Below, one piece after another: positions 40,734 to 47,555 of a stretch of DNA of 64,000 nucleotides. A program made the position numbers and the translations under genes. How positions within the stretch are numbered: the first letter of the stretch is position 1; each line of letters begins with the position of its first letter. Below the pieces are notes generated by a model. The model ran no database searches. It was not told where the DNA came from and was given only the letters and a program-made list of their open reading frames with translations. Location: positions 1-64,000 of the forward strand of contig JAFQGG010000046.1 in assembly GCA_017415505.1 (NCBI GenBank), written 5' to 3'. Source of the stretch: Clostridia bacterium (GTDB lineage Bacteria > Bacillota > Clostridia > Christensenellales > Borkfalkiaceae).

Positions 40734-41739
40734 CTTCGTCCTCCTTGCTATCCTCTTTTGCACGGCGTTTTTCTTCCGCAAGCCGTGCTTTTTCTTCCGC
40801 CAGCTCTTCCGCCGTCGGTTTTTCATGATATTTTTCGGGATAAATTTTGCACATCATATTCACCTTCGTGCGGTAAGGGATTTCCCGTTTGTCGTCCCCG
40901 ATATATTCGGCGATCCCGTACGGTTCTCCACGCACCGAGCCAATCCACGCCCCCTCTTTCTTCTTATTGAGAAGGAGCAAAATTACGAGCAAAATCACAC
41001 CGCCGATCAACAGCGCGAGCGAGGTAACGAACGACCATTGCACTTTATCACCCAAAATGTACACGGGATCACGGAGCGGTTCCATAATCGAACGGACGAG
41101 TCCGTACGAAATGAAATAGCAAGCGGTGTTTACGCCGTTGGGCTTGTTGGGATTCTTCCAAGCGTTGATAAACAGCAAAGTCGCTATAAGCAAATTTGCC
41201 ATACTTTCGTAGAAGAAGAACGCGTAGTGCCATTCCTGCACTTTATCAATGTACACCGCAAACGGAAACCATTGGAGCGATTCGTTGGTAACGAGTCCGC
41301 CGTATACCTCTTGGTTGGCAAAGTTGCCCCATCTACCGATTGCCTGCGCGAGCAAAAGCCCTACGACGATACAGTCGCCCACGCGGAAAAAGTTCACCTT
41401 TTTCACGATACACACCACCGCAACGCTCACCACGCCACCAAGGATTCCGCCCATGATCGAAAGTCCGCCTTGGCGAATGGATTCGAACGAGAACCACTCG
41501 GAAATAGGCAAGCCGTCCGTGATACAGTAAAACAAACGGGTGGTAATGATCGCCACGGGCAAACAAATGCAAAAAAAGGTCAAGAACAAGTCTGCGGACA
41601 TATTTCTGCGCTTAAACAGGAGGGAAATCACGAAAAACGCCGCGATCATACCGCACACGATAATGATTGCGTAGGCGTAAATCTTGAACCCGAAAATGCT
41701 GATATGCGGGTTGTCCGCCAAAAGGTTGTTTACAAACAT
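40726..41739 (-). CDS. lgt: Prolipoprotein diacylglyceryl transferase
   Basis: First enzyme of lipoprotein maturation. 337 residues with about seven transmembrane segments, GGLSIMGGILGG and the signature QAIGRWGNFANQEVYGG. The Glu/Lys-rich C-terminus extends beyond the usual length (about 280). It heads the operon that also holds lspA, the next enzyme of the pathway. ATG 41739 follows AAGGAG. Confidence 0.95.
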   Translation of the reverse strand: MFVNNLLADNPHISIFGFKIYAYAIIIVCGMIAAFFVISLLFKRRNMSADLFLTFFCICLPVAIITTRLFYCITDGLPISEWFSFESIRQGGLSIMGGILGGVVSVAVVCIVKKVNFFRVGDCIVVGLLLAQAIGRWGNFANQEVYGGLVTNESLQWFPFAVYIDKVQEWHYAFFFYESMANLLIATLLFINAWKNPNKPNGVNTACYFISYGLVRSIMEPLRDPVYILGDKVQWSFVTSLALLIGGVILLVILLLLNKKKEGAWIGSVRGEPYGIAEYIGDDKREIPYRTKVNMMCKIYPEKYHEKPTAEELAEEKARLAEEKRRAKEDSKEDEDA

Positions 41740-41775
41740 ACTCTTTTCTCCTTATTATAATGAAATATCGCTACT

Positions 41776-41804
41776 ATTATAGCACAATTAAAAAAAATCG
41801 TCAA
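41776..41804 (-). promoter_or_regulatory. Promoter of the lgt operon
   Basis: Minus strand TTGACG (41799-41804), 17-bp spacer, TATAAT (41776-41781). The -35 lies within the terminator hairpin of the preceding gene. Confidence 0.85.
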
Positions 41805-41822
41805 GGAGTAGCGACGATTTTT
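41793..41822 (-). terminator. Terminator of the folate transporter gene
   Basis: Minus strand arms AAAAATCGTC and GACGATTTTT (41813-41822, 41793-41802), then further Ts, 17 bp past the stop codon. Confidence 0.85.
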
Positions 41823-41838
41823 TGAATATTTCACAATT

Positions 41839-42459
41839 TTATCTTATGCACAATTTTAGAGGTCGAATCCGCACGAGCGTCGGTACGAGCAAAAACAGCA
41901 ACGCGTAGTTGACGATACTGTTCCAAATTTGCCCTTGCACGAATAAACGCGTGGTAAGATAGGTAAAATACGGCACACCCTTGGCATACAACAGCCAAAA
42001 CGCCGTGGTGTTGATCGCCACCGTACAAACGAGAAAGGAAAGCAAGGAAACGATCGCCAATTTCACCTGCAAACCGCCCTTAAAGCGAAACGGGATTCCG
42101 TTGACCACCAGCCCCGCGATCGTTGCCGTTACCCCCATGGCAATCCCTATCCAAGGCAAGTACGCGTACCCCGAAGAATGGTACAAAAAGCCCACGAGAT
42201 CCCCCAAAAAACAGGCGACGAACCCAAACAGCGGTCCGATCACGATTCCCGCCAACGCGGAAACGACGATGGTAAAGGAAAACTGCGTTTCCGCGAATTT
42301 GATTTCGAAAAACATATTCGCCACCACGACGATTGCCGTAACGAGCGCGATATACGCGATCTTGTGGCTCTTGTTCTTATCCACGAGCGTTTCGGATAAA
42401 AGCAAGCGTTTCCAAAAGCTATGCGACGGTTCTTTCTTCGTCTTCGTTTGTTCTTCCAT
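41839..42459 (-). CDS. folT: ECF transporter S component, folate type
   Basis: 206 residues with six hydrophobic helices and the S-component layout (FSFTIVVSALAGIVIGPLFG, FLGDLVGFLYHSSG). The substrate folate is assigned mainly from the tetrahydrofolate riboswitch directly upstream. It works with a shared energising module (EcfT and two ATPases) not in this window. ATG 42459 follows AGGAGG, 11 nt away. Confidence 0.88.
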   Translation of the reverse strand: MEEQTKTKKEPSHSFWKRLLLSETLVDKNKSHKIAYIALVTAIVVVANMFFEIKFAETQFSFTIVVSALAGIVIGPLFGFVACFLGDLVGFLYHSSGYAYLPWIGIAMGVTATIAGLVVNGIPFRFKGGLQVKLAIVSLLSFLVCTVAINTTAFWLLYAKGVPYFTYLTTRLFVQGQIWNSIVNYALLFLLVPTLVRIRPLKLCIR

Positions 42460-42469
42460 AAAAATAAAA

Positions 42470-42650
42470 ACCTCCTTTTTTCAAGAGGTCCGCAGGGGTG
42501 AGAAACGGCGGTAAATCCATACCTGCCCCGTTCCTTTGTTCGAAGCGGACGCGCCCCGACACCGCAGAAACGGGGAGATTCCCCTTTCTTTCGTTCACCG
42601 ACAACGTCCCGTTCGGTGACACTTTACGCGTCGAAGCTACTCAACGGTTT
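42470..42650 (-). promoter_or_regulatory. Tetrahydrofolate riboswitch (folT class) with Shine-Dalgarno sequestering hairpin
   Basis: Minus strand RNA starts GAGTAG...ACGCGTAAAGTG, has GGGACGTTGTC and ACGAAAG in the junction regions and ends TGCGGTG...CGCGTCCGC, the conserved blocks of the class I THF riboswitch (aptamer 42538-42650). Downstream ACCTC (within 42485-42489) can pair with GAGGT of the ribosome binding site AGGAGGT (42470-42476), so control is probably at translation initiation. There is no T-run terminator. Confidence 0.87.
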
Positions 42651-42651
42651 T

Positions 42652-42680
42652 ATTATATACCCGTCGCAAAAAAAAAGCAA
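42652..42680 (-). promoter_or_regulatory. Promoter of folT
   Basis: Minus strand TTGCTT (42675-42680), 17-bp spacer, TATAAT (42652-42657), just before the riboswitch. Confidence 0.8.
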
Positions 42681-42733
42681 GTGTTTGAAGGGCGTTTTCG
42701 TATATTTTTTTTCTTTTTTAGCAAACTTATTTT

Positions 42734-43420
42734 ATGGGACTCATTTTTATCCGCACCGTCATCGTTTTTATCGCCACGCTTATCGTTATGCGGTTGATGG
42801 GAAAACGGCAAATCGGGGAAATGCAACCTTACGAGCTCGTGATCACGCTCATTATTGCCGACCTTGCCTGTATTCCCATGGCGGACAACTCCATACCGCT
42901 TTTATACGGGCTTATCGCCATACTCACCGTCTATTTCCTGCACCAAATTATATGCGTTTTGGATTTGAATTTCCCCGCCGCGAAAACGGTGGTGAGCGGT
43001 TCGCCGAGTATCGTACTCAATAAAAACGGGATAGACGATACGCAACTGAAAAAGAACAACCTCGACGTTTCCGACCTTATCGAAAGCTTGCGCGTCGAGG
43101 GGTATTTTTCCCTCGACGCGGTGGATTACGCACTCTACGAGGCGGAAGGCACTTTTTCCGCGCTCCCCAAGCCCAACTATCAAGACCTGCAAAAATCCCT
43201 GCCGATTATCATTTTCGACGAGGGAAAGGCGGACGAAAAAAATATCCGACGCACGGAACGCCCGCTAAAATATTTCACGGATATATTGAAAGAACACGGG
43301 TGCAAGGATATCAAAAAAGTATTGGTAATGACGGTGGACGGGAACGGAAAGATTTATATGCAAATCAAAGGGCAAAAATATAGGGTTGTGGATAAAAAAT
43401 GGGAAAAAACTTTATGGTAG
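42734..43420 (+). CDS. DUF421 membrane protein (YetF/YrbG family)
   Basis: 228 residues: three N-terminal helices including MRLMGKRQIGEMQPYELV, the family hallmark, then two cytoplasmic alpha/beta DUF421 domains with GSPSIVLNKNG. Function is unknown; relatives are found with spore or envelope stress genes. It is paired with a DUF4363 gene 10 bp downstream, a common association. Confidence 0.9.
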   Translation: MGLIFIRTVIVFIATLIVMRLMGKRQIGEMQPYELVITLIIADLACIPMADNSIPLLYGLIAILTVYFLHQIICVLDLNFPAAKTVVSGSPSIVLNKNGIDDTQLKKNNLDVSDLIESLRVEGYFSLDAVDYALYEAEGTFSALPKPNYQDLQKSLPIIIFDEGKADEKNIRRTERPLKYFTDILKEHGCKDIKKVLVMTVDGNGKIYMQIKGQKYRVVDKKWEKTLW

Positions 43421-43430
43421 GTGAAAATAT

Positions 43431-43808
43431 ATGATTCGTACGATCGTGAGTATTTTCGTTTCGCTCGCTTTGATTATCGGTGTCGCCGTCTTTGAAAATC
43501 TTCATATTCGGCAAACTTTCGAACTGTTTAGCCAAGCCTTGGAATCCCTATACGAAAAGACGGAATCGGGCACGGTTACGCACGAGGACGGCGTCGCCGT
43601 GGAAACTTTTTGGGAAAAGCGCAAGCGCACGCTCCATATTTGGTTGCCCCATACGGCGATTTTGGAAATCGATTACCAACTCTACGAAGCCGTCGGGTAT
43701 TTATACGTGCAAGACTTCGAAAGCGCCATGCCGAAAATTGAAATTTTGCAAGGTATGTGCGAAAATATCCCCCAATCCTACCGTTTTAGCCTAGAAAATA
43801 TCCTCTAA
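43431..43808 (+). CDS. DUF4363 family protein
   Basis: 125 residues with one N-terminal membrane helix (IVSIFVSLALIIGVAVF) and an extracytoplasmic helical region. Family of unknown function that usually follows a DUF421 gene, so the two probably act together at the membrane. The palindrome at 43825-43868 follows its stop by 16 bp. Confidence 0.85.
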   Translation: MIRTIVSIFVSLALIIGVAVFENLHIRQTFELFSQALESLYEKTESGTVTHEDGVAVETFWEKRKRTLHIWLPHTAILEIDYQLYEAVGYLYVQDFESAMPKIEILQGMCENIPQSYRFSLENIL

Positions 43809-43824
43809 TTCGCCTTTCAATTAT

Positions 43825-43868
43825 ATATGAACGTATGAACATATGTACATATGTTCATACGTTCATAT
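43825..43868. promoter_or_regulatory. Palindrome, third member of the ArsR-operator-like family
   Basis: A perfect 44-bp dyad identical to that at 12977-13020, centred at 43846.5. It lies between two convergent genes, not in a promoter, and is followed on the + strand by GTTTTTA. It could therefore act as a terminator hairpin for the DUF421/DUF4363 pair, or be a binding site with another role. Confidence 0.75.
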
Positions 43869-43905
43869 GTTTTTATGAAATTTTACGAGGCTTTTCTATA
43901 AAATT

Positions 43906-43933
43906 ACGGGCAGGGAAACCCTGCCCGTAAGCT
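43906..43933 (-). terminator. Terminator of the 43961 gene
   Basis: Perfect hairpin ACGGGCAGGG/CCCTGCCCGT with a 3-nt loop; on the minus strand it is followed by AATTTTAT. Confidence 0.8.
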
Positions 43934-43960
43934 ACTTATTCTCGTACACGGTACGCCCGT

Positions 43961-44314
43961 TTACGCAAGACCGTACGCGATTACGATACGCACGTTCGCG
44001 TCGAAAATATTATGCAAAAACTTGCGCACCGCTTCGCTCGTCGTTTTATCCACGAACGCTTTTTCGTTCGTTTTGATCATGACTACGACGGCGTTGAAGT
44101 TTTGATAAATAATTTGCATATCCTCGTCGATCGCCGTGAACGCTTCCTCTTTCGAACCGTGTTGAATGGAATACATTTCCTCCACCGTACCGTTCATCTC
44201 GATAAGAAGCTCTGCGTCGCCCGTTTTGAGCACTTGCACCGTTTGTCTATTGAGATCCGCCAAAAGCTCGATAAAGCGTTGCAGTTTTTTATTTCCTTCT
44301 AAATCCGTCGCCAT
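43961..44314 (-). CDS. Small helical protein of unknown function
   Basis: 117 residues, no signal peptide or membrane segment, predicted mainly helical (KKLQRFIELLADLNRQTVQVL). I do not recognise a family. Its ATG shares a base with the stop codon of the UDP-sugar pyrophosphorylase gene (TAATG), so translation is probably coupled and the protein may act with that enzyme. Confidence 0.75.
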   Translation of the reverse strand: MATDLEGNKKLQRFIELLADLNRQTVQVLKTGDAELLIEMNGTVEEMYSIQHGSKEEAFTAIDEDMQIIYQNFNAVVVMIKTNEKAFVDKTTSEAVRKFLHNIFDANVRIVIAYGLA

Positions 44315-45543
44315 TAAAGTTCCACTCCGTTCAATTTCAAAAGCTCTCTTGCGGATTCCACGCTATCCACGCCCGTCTTATTTTTAATGGGCGCAAATTC
44401 CTTTTCGCGCACGACCTCGAACGGCAACACGCTACCCATGGGTTTGATAAGATCGACGGCGAGCGTTTCGAATTTCTTACCGTTTTCCTTGTCGGGCTTT
44501 CTCGTAACGCCGTCTTCGCAAAGGCACTCGATTTTCTTTTCTACGATATGCACGGGAATCTTATTATTTACGATTTCTTCCAATTTGGAAAGACGGAACA
44601 AGTAGTTCATAATCGCGCCGTACAAATATGCGAGATCGCCGTTTTCGTCCTTTTGATTCGCCATTTCGTCGGTGAGTTCGTAGTACTCGATAATATCGGG
44701 CTTATCGCCGTCCATGCAAAGCACGCCCACCTTTTCGTAGGGGTTCGTCTTACAAATAACCTTTGCCCCGCAGTTGACACCACTATCGATCGTCGCGCCC
44801 ACGAAAACGGGGTCGGCGATGCGTTGCAATACGTTATCCACCGCGTAGATATTCAACCACTCCACGCCCTTAGCGTTCAAATCGTCCACGAGCCCCGCGC
44901 GCTTCATAGACCCGAACCAACCGCCGTTGCCGTTGGGAGAAAGCGCGGGCGTATCCTTCTTTTCAAGGAAAATTTTACCGTTGAAATCGACGGCGGGCGC
45001 CATGTCTTGCTTGAAGAATTTCACTTCGCTCTCGTCGTAGCCGAAATAGCCGTGTTCCTTCCAAAACGCCGTCGTTTGCGCGTGGTTTTTATCGCTCGTC
45101 ATGATATAAAGCGGTACGCGAACACCGCACTTTTCGTTGACTTCCGCCAAGTTTTTCATTTGTTGTTCGAAGATATAAAGCGGTTTCGTAACGCCGATAT
45201 CGTACGCGCCTTTCGGGCCGTCCACGCCCAAACGCGTACCCATACCGCCCGCGAGAAGCACCGCGGCGACCTTGCCCGCGCGAATCGCTTCCACACCGAT
45301 TTTTTCAAACTCCGCTTTTCTCTTCTCGATTGCGGGAAGGCGAAGTCCCGAAATGGGTTTTATATCCCTGCCTTTACCGCTCATGTCCACGGGGTTTTTA
45401 AGCGCGTCCTCAAAATCCCAACTAATATTTTCTATCGCTTCGAGAAGGTTGGCTTTGCCCGCCTCGTCAAGTTCGTCGTAGTAACGAAGAAGTTGCGCTT
45501 GTCCTTTACTTTCCAACAACGCTTTTGCCTGTTCGTAAGTCAT
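44314..45543 (-). CDS. UDPGP-type UDP-sugar (UDP-GlcNAc/UDP-Glc) pyrophosphorylase
   Basis: 409 residues of the eukaryote-like UDPGP/UAP1 family, not the bacterial GlmU or GalU type. The nucleotide loop LLAGGMGTRLGVDGPKGAYD and the downstream substrate residues (NGNGGWFGSM, LNIYAVDNVL) are intact. It would form UDP-GlcNAc or UDP-glucose from UTP and sugar-1-phosphate. ATG 45543 follows GAGG. Confidence 0.9.
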   Translation of the reverse strand: MTYEQAKALLESKGQAQLLRYYDELDEAGKANLLEAIENISWDFEDALKNPVDMSGKGRDIKPISGLRLPAIEKRKAEFEKIGVEAIRAGKVAAVLLAGGMGTRLGVDGPKGAYDIGVTKPLYIFEQQMKNLAEVNEKCGVRVPLYIMTSDKNHAQTTAFWKEHGYFGYDESEVKFFKQDMAPAVDFNGKIFLEKKDTPALSPNGNGGWFGSMKRAGLVDDLNAKGVEWLNIYAVDNVLQRIADPVFVGATIDSGVNCGAKVICKTNPYEKVGVLCMDGDKPDIIEYYELTDEMANQKDENGDLAYLYGAIMNYLFRLSKLEEIVNNKIPVHIVEKKIECLCEDGVTRKPDKENGKKFETLAVDLIKPMGSVLPFEVVREKEFAPIKNKTGVDSVESARELLKLNGVEL

Positions 45544-45574
45544 ACTTTTACCTCACAAAAAAATTCTTTATATA

Positions 45575-45603
45575 ATTGTAACAAATTACGCCGAAGAAAT
45601 CAA
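45575..45603 (-). promoter_or_regulatory. Promoter of the pyrophosphorylase gene
   Basis: Minus strand TTGATT (45598-45603), 17-bp spacer, TACAAT (45575-45580). Confidence 0.65.
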
Positions 45604-45679
45604 GTTTTTGAACGAATTTTTTCGTGAAAATCTTTACTTTTTTTATGGGATTCTTTCGCTTTGCTCCGCCACGATTCCC

Positions 45680-45708
45680 TTTACAAATCCGCGCCCGTAT
45701 GCTATAAT
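45680..45708 (+). promoter_or_regulatory. Promoter of the 45715 gene
   Basis: TTTACA (45680-45685), 17-bp spacer, TATAAT (45703-45708). A half-site ATATGAACATATG, like one arm of the palindrome family, covers the predicted start point. Confidence 0.8.
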
Positions 45709-45714
45709 GGATAT

Positions 45715-46107
45715 ATGAACATATGCGCAAGTCTTAAAAACTGCATACAAACGGCAAAAAGAAAACGCCGTATGAAACGGCTGGGCGGAAAATTTCCGTT
45801 TTCCTGCCGATTATACGGCGCGCCGAGCGCGCTCGTGCAAAGCCGAACGGGCGACGAATTGCAAATCGTCCAAGTATCCACCCAAGAGCACCCGAAAAAC
45901 GCGTTCGTGTACAGTATTCCCTTAAACTGCGTGCTCGGGTATCTCGACGAACGCGCAAGCGAAAAGCTTTTGTTTTCCCTCGGCGCAGGGTTTTGCGTGG
46001 ACGGCAAAATTCAATCGCTTGACGAAAGCGGTTGCGAAATTCTCGTATTCCCCACGAGCAAGCTCATGGAAGGCGTCGAAGATTTTTCCCACCTTTACGG
46101 GGAATGA
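45715..46107 (+). CDS. Small protein, possibly HIRAN-like
   Basis: 130 residues from ATG 45715 (MNICASLKNC). This ATG coincides with the expected transcription start, so the message would be leaderless; an internal ATG at 45772 lacks a good ribosome binding site too. The sequence QEHPKNAFVYSIPLNCVLGY followed by LDERASEKLLFSLGAG resembles the NP-x-x-NAI...GYLPR core of HIRAN domains, a nucleic-acid-binding fold, but the match is weak. The 3' end overlaps the convergent gene by 13 bp. Confidence 0.6.
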   Translation: MNICASLKNCIQTAKRKRRMKRLGGKFPFSCRLYGAPSALVQSRTGDELQIVQVSTQEHPKNAFVYSIPLNCVLGYLDERASEKLLFSLGAGFCVDGKIQSLDESGCEILVFPTSKLMEGVEDFSHLYGE

Positions 46108-46646
46108 CGCCCGCCCTTTTCCACGAATTGAAACGCTCTTTTTAACGGCAAAAACAGCAACGCGGAGGTTGCAAGCGCGGAAAGCGTATGCGTAAAGAGC
46201 ACGGGCATGGAAGTTAAAAAATACACCCTAAACCCTTCCGCGGGATAACCGTACCAAAGGGGCGTAATGACGCAATCGAGCAAGAAAAAACAAACGGTGC
46301 AAACGCAGGTAAGCAGACACACGAGCCAAAGTTTTCCTGCCCGTTTCCCGATCCAACCGAACAAAAGCGCAAGCAAATTATAATACGCCAAATACAAAAT
46401 AAGTACGTTTGGATACACCCCGAAAACGAGCTGTCGCAAAAGCGCGAACACCGTTCCGCCGATCGCGCCCCGTTTCCAACCGAAAGTATAGGCAAACGCG
46501 ACAAAAAGCACGGTGACGAGCTCCACGCCCGCCACGGCGGACAGCGCAAGCTGTACGCCGATCAACAGCGCGACGAACACGGCGATACAGGCGCAGTCCT
46601 TTGCCGAACGCACCGCCCCCGTTTTTTTGTTCTTATCCCCGTTCAC
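46095..46646 (-). CDS. ECF transporter S component, probably cobalamin-related
   Basis: 183 residues with five to six membrane helices; VELVTVLFVAFAYTFGWKRGAIGGTVFALLRQ is the usual S-component start. It is the second gene after a cobalamin riboswitch and follows a DUF4430 lipoprotein, so uptake of cobalamin or a precursor is inferred (CbrT-like). No binding residues prove this. Confidence 0.75.
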   Translation of the reverse strand: MNGDKNKKTGAVRSAKDCACIAVFVALLIGVQLALSAVAGVELVTVLFVAFAYTFGWKRGAIGGTVFALLRQLVFGVYPNVLILYLAYYNLLALLFGWIGKRAGKLWLVCLLTCVCTVCFFLLDCVITPLWYGYPAEGFRVYFLTSMPVLFTHTLSALATSALLFLPLKRAFQFVEKGGRHSP

Positions 46647-46661
46647 CTCGTACCTGCCCCC

Positions 46662-47048
46662 TTAAAAGCTTTGATATACCCACGCGTAAGTTTCCCCCGC
46701 AACGATAAGAATATCCGCAACCCCAAGCGTCGCGCTACCGAGCGTTTCCCCCTCGTAATCGAAGCTCCCCCACGCGGTATTGGCGTTGTTTTCGTCGGAA
46801 GTATACAGCATCCAATAGCTGTTCGTTCCGTTTTTCGTTCCGTTCAGGCTCGTTACCATGCCGTTTTGCACGGTAAAAGTAAGTTTGCCCGATTCTTGCA
46901 ATTCTTCCATGTAAACAAGCAAAGTCGTACCCTCCGCCACGGACGAATCCGCGGTGATAATCACGGGCTTTGCTTCTTTGTTGCAAGAGGCAAAAGCAAA
47001 ACAAAACGAGAGGAAAAGAGAAATTAGAAAAACCGTTGCGCGTTTCAT
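46662..47048 (-). CDS. DUF4430 (transcobalamin-like) lipoprotein
   Basis: 128 residues. Signal peptide with lipobox FASC (Cys22) then a DUF4430 beta-grasp domain (TLLVYMEELQESGKLTF to ILIVAGETYAWVYQSF), related to the C-terminal domain of transcobalamin and intrinsic factor. It should bind cobalamin outside the cell and pass it to the ECF S component encoded 15 bp downstream. ATG 47048 follows AAGGAGG; the frame is open upstream only because it crosses the riboswitch. Confidence 0.85.
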   Translation of the reverse strand: MKRATVFLISLFLSFCFAFASCNKEAKPVIITADSSVAEGTTLLVYMEELQESGKLTFTVQNGMVTSLNGTKNGTNSYWMLYTSDENNANTAWGSFDYEGETLGSATLGVADILIVAGETYAWVYQSF

Positions 47049-47069
47049 AAATATGCGCCTCCTTACATT

Positions 47070-47102
47070 AAAAAATCCAACCGCCGTTTCGTAGGCGTTT
47101 GG
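47070..47102 (-). terminator. Cobalamin-riboswitch terminator
   Basis: Minus strand hairpin CCAAACGCC/GGCGGTTGG followed by ATTTTTT, between the aptamer and the lipoprotein ribosome binding site. It gives transcriptional control. Confidence 0.75.
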
Positions 47103-47186
47103 AAAGTAAGGCAAAACGAAACCGTCGCAAAGCGCGGTTTTTTTCATTTCGCCGTAAGCCTCCCCGCCCACGGAAAATTTCCTCAA

Positions 47187-47350
47187 ACGCAGGGCAGGTC
47201 TCCCGGCTTACAACGCCCTTTTTCTCGCGTTTCTTTCCTTCCCGCGTTAGCAGTGAAAAGAAACGGGCGTTCTTACGGTTGCGGGGGCAGCGGGGTAAAA
47301 ATCCCTCTTCCCTATTAAACGCCTTTCGCAAAAGGCGTACCGTGCGTTCG
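47187..47350 (-). promoter_or_regulatory. Cobalamin riboswitch
   Basis: Minus strand RNA contains AATAGGGAAG, CTGCCCCCGCAACCGT, the B12 box AAGCCGGGAGACCTGCC and the intervening stems (e.g. CGCCTTTTGCGAAAGGCG at the 5' side). Order and spacing match adenosylcobalamin-type aptamers. It precedes the DUF4430 lipoprotein and ECF S component genes. Confidence 0.92.
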
Positions 47351-47364
47351 TATTTACGCTTTTA

Positions 47365-47393
47365 TTATACGCCTTTCCTATATAAAAAGCAAG
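47365..47393 (-). promoter_or_regulatory. Promoter of the cobalamin operon
   Basis: Minus strand TTGCTT (47388-47393), 17-bp spacer, TATAAT (47365-47370). Confidence 0.8.
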
Positions 47394-47472
47394 CGTTTTC
47401 GCGCAAAAACGCTTGAAAGGAAAATTTTTTTCGATTATAAGGAATTTTTTGCAACTTTTTTTCGCAAAAGAC

Positions 47473-47501
47473 TTGAAAAAATCTACAAAAACAGTTATAA
47501 T
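47473..47501 (+). promoter_or_regulatory. Promoter of the phosphohexomutase gene
   Basis: TTGAAA (47473-47478), 17-bp spacer, TATAAT (47496-47501). Confidence 0.85.
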
Positions 47502-47555
47502 ATAGATAACCATGTAAAAGGTTGCAAAAAATCTTCTACGGTAGGAATACGAAAA

